The notes: a model not told the origin generated them from the sequence alone. 64,000 bases of DNA from Hyphomicrobiales bacterium (GCA_900470805.1 UCCA01000022.1:124001-188000), one strand, 5' to 3'. Counted from the first letter of the stretch, positions 36,124 through 44,251 are shown. Translations and numbers: made by a program.

Positions 36124-36561
36124 ATGCTCAATGAGTTCAAAGCATTTATTGCTCGTGGCAATGTCATGGACCTTGCTGTCGGTGTGATCATCGGTGGTGC
36201 CTTCGGCGGCATCGTCAAGTCGCTGGTCGACGATGTCATCATGCCGATCGTCGGCGCCATCTTCGGTGGCTTCGACTTTTCCAACTACTTTATCGGCCTG
36301 TCGGCCAACGTCAATGCGCCGACGCTGGCCGCCGCGCGCCAGCAGGGCGCCGTTCTGGCTTACGGCAGCTTCATCACCGTTCTGATCAACTTCCTGATCC
36401 TTGCCTGGATCATCTTCCTGATGGTCAAGGGCCTGAACACCATGCAGAAGCAGATGGAAAGACAGAAGAAGGTCGCCCCGGCGGAAGTGCCGCCGCCACC
36501 GGCAGACGTCGCTCTTCTCACCGAAATCCGCGACCTGCTGGCCAAGCGCCCGGCGGTCTGA
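36124..36561 (+). CDS. mscL: Large-conductance mechanosensitive channel
   Basis: A 145-residue homopentameric channel subunit that opens under membrane tension to release solutes during hypo-osmotic shock. It has the amphipathic N-terminus (MLNEFKAFIARGN), the pore helix MDLAVGVIIGGAFGGIVKSL (~16-36), DDVIMPIVG, the periplasmic loop and the second helix (~78-102, FITVLINFLILAWIIFLMV), and a charged C-terminal bundle. Ribosome site GAGGGAGA. A strong hairpin follows the stop by about 20 bases. Confidence 0.95.
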   Translation: MLNEFKAFIARGNVMDLAVGVIIGGAFGGIVKSLVDDVIMPIVGAIFGGFDFSNYFIGLSANVNAPTLAAARQQGAVLAYGSFITVLINFLILAWIIFLMVKGLNTMQKQMERQKKVAPAEVPPPPADVALLTEIRDLLAKRPAV

Positions 36562-36582
36562 TCCCCGTCTCGTTCGGTTCAC

Positions 36583-36607
36583 GAACCTCGCCGGACCGGC
36601 GGGGTTC
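36583..36607 (+). terminator. Strong hairpin downstream of mscL
   Basis: GAACCTCGCCG, loop GAC, CGGCGGGGTTC: eleven base pairs including one T-G. There is no T run after it, so it may stabilise the 3' end or assist Rho rather than terminate on its own. Confidence 0.5.
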
Positions 36608-36695
36608 ACTCATCACAGAAATCGATAGCGCATCACCGATTGTCATGGGATTCGGCTTCATATTTGATCTATGAAGGCGAAAACCGGAGTGATGC

Positions 36696-37862
36696 ATGTC
36701 GATCGTCAATAGCCTCAGCCCGCGCGCCGTCTCTGCGCCAGAAAGCGGGATCGTCGAAGTCGTCAATTATGCCCGTGGCCGTGATGGCCTGTTGCCGCTC
36801 TGGGTCGGCGAGGGCGATCTTCCCAGTCCCGATTTCGTCAACAAGGCGGCGATGGAAGCACTTGCCGCCGGCGAGACCTTCTACACCTATCAGCGTGGCA
36901 TCCCGGAACTGCGCCAGGCGCTGTCCGATTACTATGCCCGCCACTTCGGCATCACGCTTCCCGTCGAGCATTTCTTCGTCACCGGCTCCGGCATGCAGGC
37001 GATCCAGATCGCCGTGCAGGCGATGACCTCGCCCGGCGACGAGATGATCTACCTGACTCCCGCCTGGCCGAACATCGCCGCTGCGCTCGAAGTCGCCGGC
37101 GCCCGCTCGGTCGGTGTCGAGTTGCAGTTCGAAGGCGGCAAGTGGGCGGTCGATCTCGGCCGCATCGAGGCGGCGATCACGCCGAAGACCAAAGCGCTGT
37201 TCGTCAACACCCCGTCCAACCCGACCGGCTGGACTGCGACAAGGGAAGACCTCGCCGCCATCCTCGGCCTTGCCCGAAAGCACGGCCTGTGGATCATGGC
37301 CGACGAAATCTACGCCCGCTATTACTACCCCGGCACGCGCTCCGCCTCCTTCCTCGACGTCATGGAACCCGACGACAAGGTGATGTTCGTCAACTCCTTC
37401 TCGAAGAACTGGTCGATGACCGGCTGGCGCGTCGGCTGGATCGTCGCCCCGCCGCAAACCGGGCAAGTGCTGGAGAACCTCATCCAGTATTCGACGTCAG
37501 GCGTCGCCCAGTTCATGCAGAAGGGTGCCGTCGCCGCCCTCAACGACGGCGATGCCTTCGTCCAGGCCAACATCGACAAGGCCAGGCTCTCGCGCGACAT
37601 TCTTTGCGACGCGCTGATCGCCACCAACCGTGTCGAGACCTTGAAGCCCGACGGGGCGCTCTACGCCTTTCTGAAAATCGACGGCGTCAAGGACAGCCGC
37701 CAGGCCGCCATCGACATCGTCGACAAGACCGGCGTCGGCCTGGCGCCTGGAACCGCCTTCGGCCCCGGCGGCGCACTGTTCCTGCGCGCCTGCTTCCTCC
37801 GCGACCCCGCCCAGATCCAGACGGCCGCCGACCGGCTGTGCGATTATATCCTCAAGCTCTGA
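36696..37862 (+). CDS. Class I/II PLP-dependent aminotransferase
   Basis: A 388-residue fold-type I enzyme. It shows LPLWVGEGDLPSPDFV (~33) at the substrate arm, TYQRGIPELRQALSDYY (~65), the PLP-binding NTPSNPTGWTATREDL (~170), DEIYARYYYPG (~204) and the Schiff-base lysine in NSFSKNWSMTGWRVGW (~233-248). The C-terminal RACF arginine for the substrate carboxylate is at ~370. Typical of aspartate/alanine-type aminotransferases with broad substrates; the exact amino donor is not evident. The HD-domain gene follows after 47 bases. Confidence 0.88.
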   Translation: MSIVNSLSPRAVSAPESGIVEVVNYARGRDGLLPLWVGEGDLPSPDFVNKAAMEALAAGETFYTYQRGIPELRQALSDYYARHFGITLPVEHFFVTGSGMQAIQIAVQAMTSPGDEMIYLTPAWPNIAAALEVAGARSVGVELQFEGGKWAVDLGRIEAAITPKTKALFVNTPSNPTGWTATREDLAAILGLARKHGLWIMADEIYARYYYPGTRSASFLDVMEPDDKVMFVNSFSKNWSMTGWRVGWIVAPPQTGQVLENLIQYSTSGVAQFMQKGAVAALNDGDAFVQANIDKARLSRDILCDALIATNRVETLKPDGALYAFLKIDGVKDSRQAAIDIVDKTGVGLAPGTAFGPGGALFLRACFLRDPAQIQTAADRLCDYILKL

Positions 37863-37909
37863 GCGCGCGACGCGCGCCGCAAAGCCGTTTTATCTCAAGG
37901 AGTGCCGAC

Positions 37910-38569
37910 ATGCCGCAAAAGTTCACCGCCGATCATCTGGAGGGCTTTCTCGGCAACCGGCGACTGGTGGAGCAGATCGCCTTCATTCTCGAAGTGGAGA
38001 AGCTGAAGACGATCCTGCGCCGCACGCTGTTGCTGGATCGCTCCCGTGTCGAAAACGATGCCGAGCACACCTGGCAGCTGGCGCTGATGGCTGCCGTGCT
38101 GGCCGAGCATTCCCGCGAGCCCGTCGATCTGCTGCGCGTTCTGAAGATGTTGCTCATTCACGACATCGTCGAGATCGATGCCGGCGACACTTTCGCCTAT
38201 GACCCCATCGCGCAGGCGAGCCAGGTCGAGCGCGAGCTCAAGGCAGCCGATCGCATCTTCGCGCTGCTGCCCTCGGATCAGGCCAGCGAGTTTCGTGCGC
38301 TGTGGGACGAATTCGAGGCGAAGGTCACCGCCGACGCGCGTTTCGCCAATGCCATGGATCGGCTGCAGCCGCTGCTGCATAATTTCTTCACCGATGGCGG
38401 CACCTGGCATACCGGCGGCGTGACCTCCGCCAGCGTCGTCCGCCGCATGGGGCCGATCGGCAAGGCGTCGGACACGCTCGGCGATCTCAGCGAAAAGCTG
38501 ATCGCGCTGGCGATCGAGCGCGGCTTCCTTTCTCGAGCCCCGACACCGACAGAGGCCAGCGAGCCGTAA
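37910..38569 (+). CDS. HD-domain hydrolase (HDDC2/YfbR-like 5'-nucleotidase type)
   Basis: A 219-residue cytoplasmic protein. The metal-binding HD signature is spread as ENDAEHTWQLALMAAVLAEH (~45-64), LLIHDIVEIDAGDTFAYD (~84) and a distal aspartate in ANAMDRLQPLLHN (~144). Relatives hydrolyse deoxynucleoside 5'-monophosphates. The start ATG at 37910 follows AAGGAG; an open frame that continues upstream into the aminotransferase is only a shadow. It may be co-transcribed with that aminotransferase. Confidence 0.85.
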   Translation: MPQKFTADHLEGFLGNRRLVEQIAFILEVEKLKTILRRTLLLDRSRVENDAEHTWQLALMAAVLAEHSREPVDLLRVLKMLLIHDIVEIDAGDTFAYDPIAQASQVERELKAADRIFALLPSDQASEFRALWDEFEAKVTADARFANAMDRLQPLLHNFFTDGGTWHTGGVTSASVVRRMGPIGKASDTLGDLSEKLIALAIERGFLSRAPTPTEASEP

Positions 38570-38764
38570 CGTCGAATTGCCGATCGACACCGTTCTGGTG
38601 GCTGAAATGGCACATCGATAAAATTCGAATAAAGCCCGAAACCGGCTTCTAACCACACTGCCAAACTTACCCTTCCGAACGCGCCAAACCGGGCCGCTTG
38701 TTCGAAATTCGGAAAGGAAAACGGCCTCAGATGCCCCCGTGTGATGAAACGGGGAGTGCGAGAC

Positions 38765-39799
38765 ATGGCAATTCTGGTGACGGGCGGTGCCGGCTATATC
38801 GGCAGCCATATGGTCTGGACGCTGCTCGATGCAGGCGAACAGGTCGTCGTCCTCGATCGTCTCTCCACCGGCTTCCGCTGGGCCGTCGCCCCTGAAGCGC
38901 GCTTCTATCTCGGTGATGTTGCCGATGCCGAACTGCTGAAGACGATCTTCATCGAAAACGACATCGAGGCCATCATCCACTTCGCCGGCTCCGCCGTCGT
39001 GCCGGTCTCCGTTTCCGATCCGCTGTCCTATTACGACAACAACTCCGGCAAGACCCGCGCGCTGATGAGCGCCGCGATCAGCGCTGGCATCCGTCATTTC
39101 GTCTTCTCCTCGACCGCTGCCGTCTATGGTCCGCAAAAGACCACAGACCCGGTCCGGGAAGACGCCTCGCTCAATCCCGAGAACCCCTATGGTCAGTCGA
39201 AGCTGATGACGGAGTTTATGTTGCGCGATGCGGCTGCCGCCTATGACTTCAACTATGTGGCGCTGCGCTATTTCAATGTCGCCGGTGCCGATCCGCTCGG
39301 CCGCGCCGGCCAGTCGACGGCAGGCGCCACCCACCTGATCAAGGTCGCCTGCGAGGCGGCGCTTGGTCGTCGCGACAGCGTCAGCGTCTACGGCATCGAT
39401 TACCCCACCCATGACGGCACCGGCGTCCGCGACTATATCCATGTCACCGACCTCGCCGAGGCGCACCTGAAGGCTCTCCAGCACCTGCGCCGCGAGCGCG
39501 GCTCGCTGGTCGCCAATTGCGGCTATGGGGCCGGCTATTCGGTGCTGGATGTGCTGAACATGGTGACCCGCCTTCACGGCCAGTCCTTCAAGATACACAT
39601 GGCGCCGCGCCGCCCCGGCGATTCCGCCAGCGTCGTCGCCGACAGCACGCTGGCGCATCGCGTGCTGGACTGGACGCCGCGCTACGACTCGCTCGAAACC
39701 ATCGTCCGCAGCGCGCTGGATTGGGAACTGTCGCTGATCGACCGCAAGGTCGACGACCTGCAAGGCATCCACCGCGCACTGGCGGCGGCATCCTTCTGA
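38765..39799 (+). CDS. galE: UDP-glucose 4-epimerase
   Basis: A 344-residue extended-SDR enzyme interconverting UDP-glucose and UDP-galactose, which supplies galactose for LPS and exopolysaccharide (called exoB in rhizobia). It carries the NAD motif VTGGAGYIGSHMVW (~5-18), DRLSTG, the FAGSAVVPVSVSDPL segment (~78), catalytic SSTAAVYG and YGQSK (YxxxK, ~148-152), and the substrate-site motif RYFNVAGADP. The start at 38765 gives the usual MxILVTGG opening. It is monocistronic here; the exopolysaccharide cluster at 53-57 kb may use its product. Confidence 0.93.
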   Translation: MAILVTGGAGYIGSHMVWTLLDAGEQVVVLDRLSTGFRWAVAPEARFYLGDVADAELLKTIFIENDIEAIIHFAGSAVVPVSVSDPLSYYDNNSGKTRALMSAAISAGIRHFVFSSTAAVYGPQKTTDPVREDASLNPENPYGQSKLMTEFMLRDAAAAYDFNYVALRYFNVAGADPLGRAGQSTAGATHLIKVACEAALGRRDSVSVYGIDYPTHDGTGVRDYIHVTDLAEAHLKALQHLRRERGSLVANCGYGAGYSVLDVLNMVTRLHGQSFKIHMAPRRPGDSASVVADSTLAHRVLDWTPRYDSLETIVRSALDWELSLIDRKVDDLQGIHRALAAASF

Positions 39800-40013
39800 G
39801 CAGCGGATATCGGCCGTCGCGACGATGGCCGCACCTGTCGCAGGCTTGCGACCGGCGAGGCAACTGCGGCGTTTCCTCTTGCGTCAGCCATCGACTATCC
39901 CGGCGAACGCTATAGGTTTGTGCGCAAGCAGTTCGTCGCGCCGAGCGCGCGACGACGCCACAGCAAGCTGGAACCGCTGCATCCCCCGCGGCGCGTTCGA
40001 TAAGGAGACCCGG

Positions 40014-41078
40014 ATGCACGACAAAGTCGATCATCACGACATCTTGCACGAGCGTCACGGATCCACCGGGATCATTCGCCTGAACCGTCCGCGGGCCCTG
40101 AACAGCCTGACGCTGGAGATGATCCGCGGCATATCGGCAGCGCTCGACGATTTCGCCGCCGATGCGGATGTGGCCACCGTGGTGATCACGGGGGAGGGCG
40201 AGCGCGGCTTCTGCGCCGGTGGCGATATTCGCGCCTTGCATGAAAGCGGCAGGACTGGCACGCCGCTGGCCGAAACCTTCTGGCGCGAGGAATTCCGGCT
40301 CAACCATCGCATATCAACCTATCCGAAGCCCTATGTGGCGCTTATGGACGGAATCACCATGGGCGGCGGCGTCGGCCTGTCCTCGCACGGGCGCCACCGC
40401 GTCGTTACCGAGCGCACCCGCTTTGCCATGCCGGAGACCGGCATCGGTTATTTCCCCGATGTCGGCGCCACCTGGCTGCTGCCGCACGCTTCGGGCGAGG
40501 TCGGTATCTGGATGGGGTTGACGGGCCTGGAAGTTGGTGCCGCCGACGTCATCTATGCCGGGCTCGCCGATGTGCAAGTGGCCGCCTTCCAGCTGCCGGA
40601 ACTGGTGGACACCCTGGCCGGTTTGTCGCGGGGCGCCAGTTCGCGTGACGTCGATGTCGTGCTCAAGAACCTCTCGACCGATCCGGTCAAGGGGCCGCTG
40701 CGACTGAACACCAACCTGATCGAACGCTGTTTCCGCTTCGGCAGCGTCGGCGAAATCGTTGCTGCTTTGAAAGCCGAAAAAGCTGAGTTCGCCGTCGAAA
40801 CGTTGCGCGCGCTTGAGTTACGCTCGCCGACCAGCCTGACGCTGGCGCTTTATCTCCTGCATCAGGGCAGGCAGAGTCGCAACCTCGGCGAATGCCTGCG
40901 CCGCGAATTCGGCGCCTGCCTGGGGATATTGAACAGCGCCGATTTCTACGAGGGCATCCGCGCCGCCGTCATCGACAAGGACCGCAATCCGAAATGGACG
41001 CCGGCAACCCTCGATGCAGTCGATCAAGCGGCGATCGAAGCCATCCTGCTGTCGCCGGAATCGCCACTTGTGCTGTAG
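40014..41078 (+). CDS. Enoyl-CoA hydratase/isomerase family; 3-hydroxyisobutyryl-CoA hydrolase-like
   Basis: A 354-residue crotonase-fold protein. The signatures GERGFCAGGDIRALHESG (~59-76), LMDGITMGGGVGLSSHGRHRV (~107-127) and MPETGIGYFPDVGATWLLP (~136-154) and the ~350-residue length match 3-hydroxyisobutyryl-CoA hydrolases of valine breakdown rather than short enoyl-CoA hydratases. The start at 40014 has TAAGGAG upstream. No other valine-catabolic gene is adjacent, so the substrate assignment rests on family pattern. Confidence 0.85.
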   Translation: MHDKVDHHDILHERHGSTGIIRLNRPRALNSLTLEMIRGISAALDDFAADADVATVVITGEGERGFCAGGDIRALHESGRTGTPLAETFWREEFRLNHRISTYPKPYVALMDGITMGGGVGLSSHGRHRVVTERTRFAMPETGIGYFPDVGATWLLPHASGEVGIWMGLTGLEVGAADVIYAGLADVQVAAFQLPELVDTLAGLSRGASSRDVDVVLKNLSTDPVKGPLRLNTNLIERCFRFGSVGEIVAALKAEKAEFAVETLRALELRSPTSLTLALYLLHQGRQSRNLGECLRREFGACLGILNSADFYEGIRAAVIDKDRNPKWTPATLDAVDQAAIEAILLSPESPLVL

Positions 41079-41092
41079 GCGGTAACGCGACC

Positions 41093-41359
41093 CTACATCG
41101 GGAAGTCGGGAATGGTCTCGCGCCGTGTGAGCTTCAGCGTCCGGTCCGGCTGCAGGATATAGGTCTCCAGCATCTTGGTGCCGGTCGAATCATAGAATGT
41201 GTTGTGGAGCACGCTGCCCGGCGGCGATTTGGTCAGCTTGGTACGCGGCTGTCCGCCATAGGTGATGCTGCCGGGAATGGGTTTTAGCTCGGCAGTATCG
41301 CTGGTCGAGCATCCGGCCAGGAGAAACGTCGCAAGCACGGCCGGTATCAGGGGTTTCAT
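41093..41359 (-). CDS. Small lipoprotein, unknown function
   Basis: An 88-residue protein with a lipoprotein signal ending in the lipobox LLAGC (~14-18) and a short mature domain (PGSITYGGQPRTKLTKSPPG) rich in Thr, Lys and beta-type residues. The ATG at 41359 gives the best signal; upstream in-frame ATGs exist. It converges on the hydrolase gene with 14 bases between stops. Outer-membrane or periplasmic location is inferred. Confidence 0.65.
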   Translation of the reverse strand: MKPLIPAVLATFLLAGCSTSDTAELKPIPGSITYGGQPRTKLTKSPPGSVLHNTFYDSTGTKMLETYILQPDRTLKLTRRETIPDFPM

Positions 41360-41484
41360 CGCAATCATCCGCATTTTGGATTTTGACATCCATGGTCTCG
41401 CTGTTGATATGGCCTTCCTACCCGCAAGCGCCAAGGGCTGATGCGGTCTCATCTCGAAAATACTGCCGTTGCGACTGAGCACAT

Positions 41485-41510
41485 GCAACGAAATGCCGCG
41501 CTGCGACGTT
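41485..41510 (+). promoter_or_regulatory. EcfG-like promoter (one mismatch) upstream of the BON-domain gene
   Basis: GCAAC (41485-41489), 17 bases, CGTT (41507-41510). The alphaproteobacterial general-stress sigma factor EcfG recognises GGAAC-N16/17-CGTT, so one base differs. It lies 31 bases before the BON-domain start. Confidence 0.4.
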
Positions 41511-41541
41511 AGCCGGTAGGAGAGTTCGCGAGGAGGCGACC

Positions 41542-41817
41542 ATGGTACTGCTGTTCCAGACATATGCGGGGCCCGAGGACAACGGCGAGCGGGGCCATAG
41601 CGAGGCATCGACGCGGGCCGCCATCGAAAGCGCGCTGGCCGCCGATGCGGAGCTCGATTGCACCGAAATCACCGTCACAATGCTCGGCTCCTATGCCGTG
41701 CTGGAGGGCTTTGTCCATTCCGCCGGCGAACTGGTGAATGCCATGCTGATTGCTGAAGATGTGGTCGGCAAGGGCAATGTCCATAGCCGGTTGTTGCGGC
41801 GCGGAGATGGGGCATAG
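41542..41817 (+). CDS. BON-domain protein
   Basis: A 91-residue protein. The middle (~23-88) matches the BON fold: TRAAIESALAADAELDCTEITVTMLGSYAVLEGFVHSAGE (in pieces) and VVGKGNVHSRLLR. BON domains bind membranes or peptidoglycan-associated partners. There is no signal peptide, so it may be cytoplasmic. GAGGAGGC lies before the ATG. The upstream stress-type promoter suggests induction under general stress. Confidence 0.72.
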   Translation: MVLLFQTYAGPEDNGERGHSEASTRAAIESALAADAELDCTEITVTMLGSYAVLEGFVHSAGELVNAMLIAEDVVGKGNVHSRLLRRGDGA

Positions 41818-41912
41818 TGCCGTTCAGCGCGCCGGAGAGTGCCACAATGAAATTCGCAAGTCGAAATTCCAAGTAGAAACTTAACGACATGCTGAAATGC
41901 CGGCGTTGATCT

Positions 41913-41938
41913 GGAACTAATCCAGAGGACATTCCGTT
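41913..41938 (+). promoter_or_regulatory. EcfG-type general-stress promoter
   Basis: GGAAC (41913-41917), exactly 17 bases, CGTT (41935-41938): a full match to the alphaproteobacterial EcfG consensus. It lies 29 bases before the start of the small secreted protein at 41968. Confidence 0.6.
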
Positions 41939-41967
41939 ACTGCAGTAATCGAACACGGGAGAATGGC

Positions 41968-42228
41968 ATGACGCGCTTTCTTCGACTTGGAATGCCTGCC
42001 CTCGCATTGGCCGTCGCCGCCTTTGCCCTGCCGGCCGCCGCCTCGCTTGAGGTCAACAGCGATTATTCCGCGCTCGAGCGGGATGATGTCGTGCTGGCGC
42101 AATATGACGCCGGTGTCGCCTGCGTGCCGCCAAGCGCTCACTATGTCCCGTCCTTCATCCGCGCCAATGACGGTACCATCATCGGTGTCGGCTATGTCGA
42201 GGTAGAGAGCGCAGCATCCGGTTGCTGA
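41968..42228 (+). CDS. Small secreted protein, unknown function
   Basis: An 86-residue protein with a strong signal peptide (hydrophobic ~8-26, cleavage near PAAAS). The mature part is acidic, with a central YDAGVACVPPSAHYVPSF and a cysteine as last residue, so one internal disulfide is possible. No family is recognised. The full-match EcfG promoter suggests it belongs to the general stress response. Confidence 0.62.
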   Translation: MTRFLRLGMPALALAVAAFALPAAASLEVNSDYSALERDDVVLAQYDAGVACVPPSAHYVPSFIRANDGTIIGVGYVEVESAASGC

Positions 42229-42565
42229 TCCCGGTAAGAACGAATTAACCGCCACGATCGCGCGCCTTCGAAGCGCAATCTCTGATTGTGTTTTGGTCGA
42301 AGCATTTCGATCATAAGCAATGTCTAAGCAACTGTTTTGAAAAGGAATATACGAGGCCCGCCTGCGCTTGTGGCGCAGAGGGTGACGAGCCTCTGACCAT
42401 CATCATGATGGCTGGGAATGTTCTAGTAAGACGTGTGGGATGATGACAACGGCTTTCTCCGAGAGCCCACGACAAGCTCCCGCCAAGGTTAAGCAAAAAT
42501 CAACCTTGCTTTATTTCGATCCACTTGCGGAGCATTTCGACCCCGAATGGGCTGTTCGGCTTTCT
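42229..42565. other. 337-base gene-free stretch with three stacked hairpins
   Basis: No convincing gene. At 42362-42378 CTGCGC-TTGTG-GCGCAG pairs; overlapping it, CAGAGG (42376-42381) pairs with CCTCTG (42390-42395), so these two stems exclude each other at three bases; then CCATCAT-C-ATGATGG (42397-42411) is a perfect palindrome. The cluster could be a leader, an sRNA or a regulator-binding site. Confidence 0.35.
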
Positions 42566-42808
42566 TCAGTGAACGTGAAGCCGCGCCTCTTCGGCGGCAG
42601 CCATGAATTCCGCGCGGGCCTCTTCCACGCTTTTGCGACCATCCAGGGCTGCCCGGCAGGTGCTACGCGCCTTGAGATAGCGCAGGCCGCGAACACTTGG
42701 CCAGAGTTCGGTCAGGCACTTCAACGCGTCGAACGGCCCGGAGATCATCCGCGCACCCGTGGTCTCGAAGCCGAGGTGGATCGGATCATTCCATTTTTCG
42801 CTTGCCAT
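42566..42808 (-). CDS. DUF982 family protein
   Basis: An 80-residue cytoplasmic protein of the rhizobial DUF982 family: GPFDALKCLTELWPSVRGLRYLKA (in pieces, ~24-46) with the conserved tryptophan, then CRAALDGRKSVEEARAEFMAAAEEA (in pieces, ~50-75). Many paralogues occur per genome; function is unknown. The start at 42808 follows GGAGGAG. Frames on the opposite strand across this gene are shadows. Confidence 0.8.
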   Translation of the reverse strand: MASEKWNDPIHLGFETTGARMISGPFDALKCLTELWPSVRGLRYLKARSTCRAALDGRKSVEEARAEFMAAAEEARLHVH

Positions 42809-43018
42809 GTGCGCACTCCTCCGTAGCTCACGCCAATACAGTAACGCGTTCTGCCCGCTCCTCCGGCAAAGCAGTATGCCGAAGTATTTTAGCGATAAAT
42901 CAGAAACCCGCAAATGGGAAAATGCAATGCGTTCGGCTGTGCGAACCAAAGAGGTATCCCCCTGCAAACACTCGGCCTTTCGGCCGAGTGGAGAGGATCG
43001 ATCGGTCTGCGCGATCGT

Positions 43019-43261
43019 TTAGCTGCAGACGCGCGTGGTCTTCGTCACCAGGCGGCCGTGGCTGTGATACTTCACGGTCTTCATGCGGCAATGAGCGCGC
43101 ACGGGATGACGGCGATTGTCATGCCGGTAGGCGGGGCGGTGGTCGCGATCATGATAACCCGGCTGGCCGACGCGGATCGTGACGCTGTCTGCAAACGACG
43201 GCATTGCGGTTGCGCTCAGCGAAGCGATGGCGATAACGGCTGCGGTGATAAACTTCTTCAT
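43019..43261 (-). CDS. Small secreted His/Arg-rich protein
   Basis: An 80-residue protein with a signal peptide (~3-24, cleavage after SFA). The mature part is very basic and histidine-rich (YHDRDHRPAYRHDNRRH, ~37-53), then two cysteines (HCRMK, TRVCS at the end). Such composition suggests metal or polyanion binding in the periplasm, but this is inference. An inverted repeat lies 33-60 bases upstream of the start. Confidence 0.62.
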   Translation of the reverse strand: MKKFITAAVIAIASLSATAMPSFADSVTIRVGQPGYHDRDHRPAYRHDNRRHPVRAHCRMKTVKYHSHGRLVTKTTRVCS

Positions 43262-43293
43262 GCTGGTCTCCATTCATGTGGCGCTGAATAACG

Positions 43294-43321
43294 TTCGTAT
43301 CGAGCATTTGTTCAATACGAA
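43294..43321. promoter_or_regulatory. Inverted repeat TTCGTAT...ATACGAA upstream of the His-rich protein
   Basis: Perfect seven-base arms at 43294-43300 and 43315-43321 with a 14-base spacer, in the upstream region of the minus-strand gene at 43261. Possible operator; no known consensus is recognised. Confidence 0.3.
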
Positions 43322-43389
43322 TAATAAGTGCAGCATGAATGTCAGCTGAGAGACCTGTTCATGTGGTGGTCATGGGCTGGAGTGAGAGC

Positions 43390-43539
43390 TTACGAGGGAA
43401 CGATCGTGTAGACGAACACGGCCTTGTAGACGGCGAGTGCGCCAAACACAGCGGTGATGCCTGCAAGCACCATGGCAACGATGATGATCGCCTTCGTCGT
43501 GCGGCTGTTCGGTTCGCCCTGCTGGTCGGTGCTGTTCAT
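43390..43539 (-). CDS. 49-residue single-span membrane protein
   Basis: The frame from the ATG at 43539 codes for a polar start (MNSTDQQGEPNSRTTK), one membrane helix (~17-37, AIIIVAMVLAGITAVFGALAV) and a short end YKAVFVYTIVPS. Upstream is AGAGAGACGACG, a possible weak ribosome site. The composition and codon use are those of a real small membrane protein. It is transcribed in the same direction as the His-rich protein gene, 128 bases before it. No family recognised. Confidence 0.5.
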   Translation of the reverse strand: MNSTDQQGEPNSRTTKAIIIVAMVLAGITAVFGALAVYKAVFVYTIVPS

Positions 43540-43590
43540 CGTCGTCTCTCTCATGTGTAAGGCTTGATGGCCACATGACGGGAGCGGCCC

Positions 43591-43626
43591 AATTCCAGGA
43601 ACCTCTTACCCGTCCTGGAATTTTTT
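43591..43626 (+). terminator. Terminator-like hairpin with T run on the plus strand, with no plus-strand gene before it
   Basis: AATTCCAGG (43591-43599) pairs perfectly with CCTGGAATT (43614-43622), followed by T to 43626. As a plus-strand terminator it would serve an unannotated transcript running across the minus-strand small genes. It could also be a structured 3' region for the tRNA-Thr transcript on the other strand. Confidence 0.45.
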
Positions 43627-43723
43627 CGCAAATTTTTGGAGACAAAGTGTGGATAAAGCCGAACTTCGATAGTCGGTGCGCGCTCGCACCAAACGTAAGT
43701 TTCTGATCTTTATGGGAGAAAAC

Positions 43724-43798
43724 TGGTGCTGCCGAGTGGGATTGAACCACCGACCTCACCCTTACCAAGGGTGTGCTCTACCACTGAGCTACGGCAGC
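43724..43798 (-). tRNA. tRNA-Thr (anticodon GGT)
   Basis: Read on the minus strand: acceptor GCTGCCG paired with CGGCAGC, D-arm GCTC...GAGC, anticodon stem CACCC/GGGTG with loop TTGGTAA giving anticodon GGT, T-arm with GGTTCAATC, discriminator A and encoded CCA. Length 75 with CCA. Confidence 0.97.
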
Positions 43799-43950
43799 GA
43801 AGGACCAGACGCTGCAACCATTCGGCTGCGTTGCGTGAACGGGGCGGCTATTGCCACAGCTTTCGGGCAAGTGCAAGCCGCAATTTCCATCTTGGCTCAG
43901 ATTAACGTTGCCACTTTTGGATTGCCGCGAATTCAGATAAGCCATTTCCC

Positions 43951-44145
43951 ATGACCGAAGACACTGAAAACCCGAAGAACGGCCGCAAAGCGGTGATCGA
44001 ACAGCAGGCGAAACTGCGTCGTGACCGGGCCGCGGAAAAATTGCGGGAAAACCTCTCGCGCCGCAAACAGCAGACGCGCGCCCGCCGTTCCGGCCAGGCG
44101 GATGAGACAAATGGGCTGCCTGCCGCAAAAATGGACGAATCGTAA
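43951..44145 (+). CDS. Small charged conserved protein upstream of murA
   Basis: A 64-residue very basic and Gln-rich protein (IEQQAKLRRDRAAEKLRENL, ~16-35; RRKQQTRARRSG), probably one long helix; it may bind RNA or a ribosome-related partner, but no function is known. It lies 106 bases before murA on the same strand and precedes murA in other rhizobia as I recall. Not found to have a signal or membrane segment. Confidence 0.6.
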   Translation: MTEDTENPKNGRKAVIEQQAKLRRDRAAEKLRENLSRRKQQTRARRSGQADETNGLPAAKMDES

Positions 44146-44251
44146 TGTTCCGTCCGCTTCGAATTGAAGCCTGCGCGGATTTCGTCTAAAGACCCGCATC
44201 CTTTTAAAAGACCTGAGTTTCAGAAAGGCGGGCATCGCCCGTAAGCGCCCC

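Noticed and set aside
42440..42826. 128-residue plus-strand frame opposite DUF982
   Set aside because: It overlaps the DUF982 gene antisense for most of its length and shows no family pattern.
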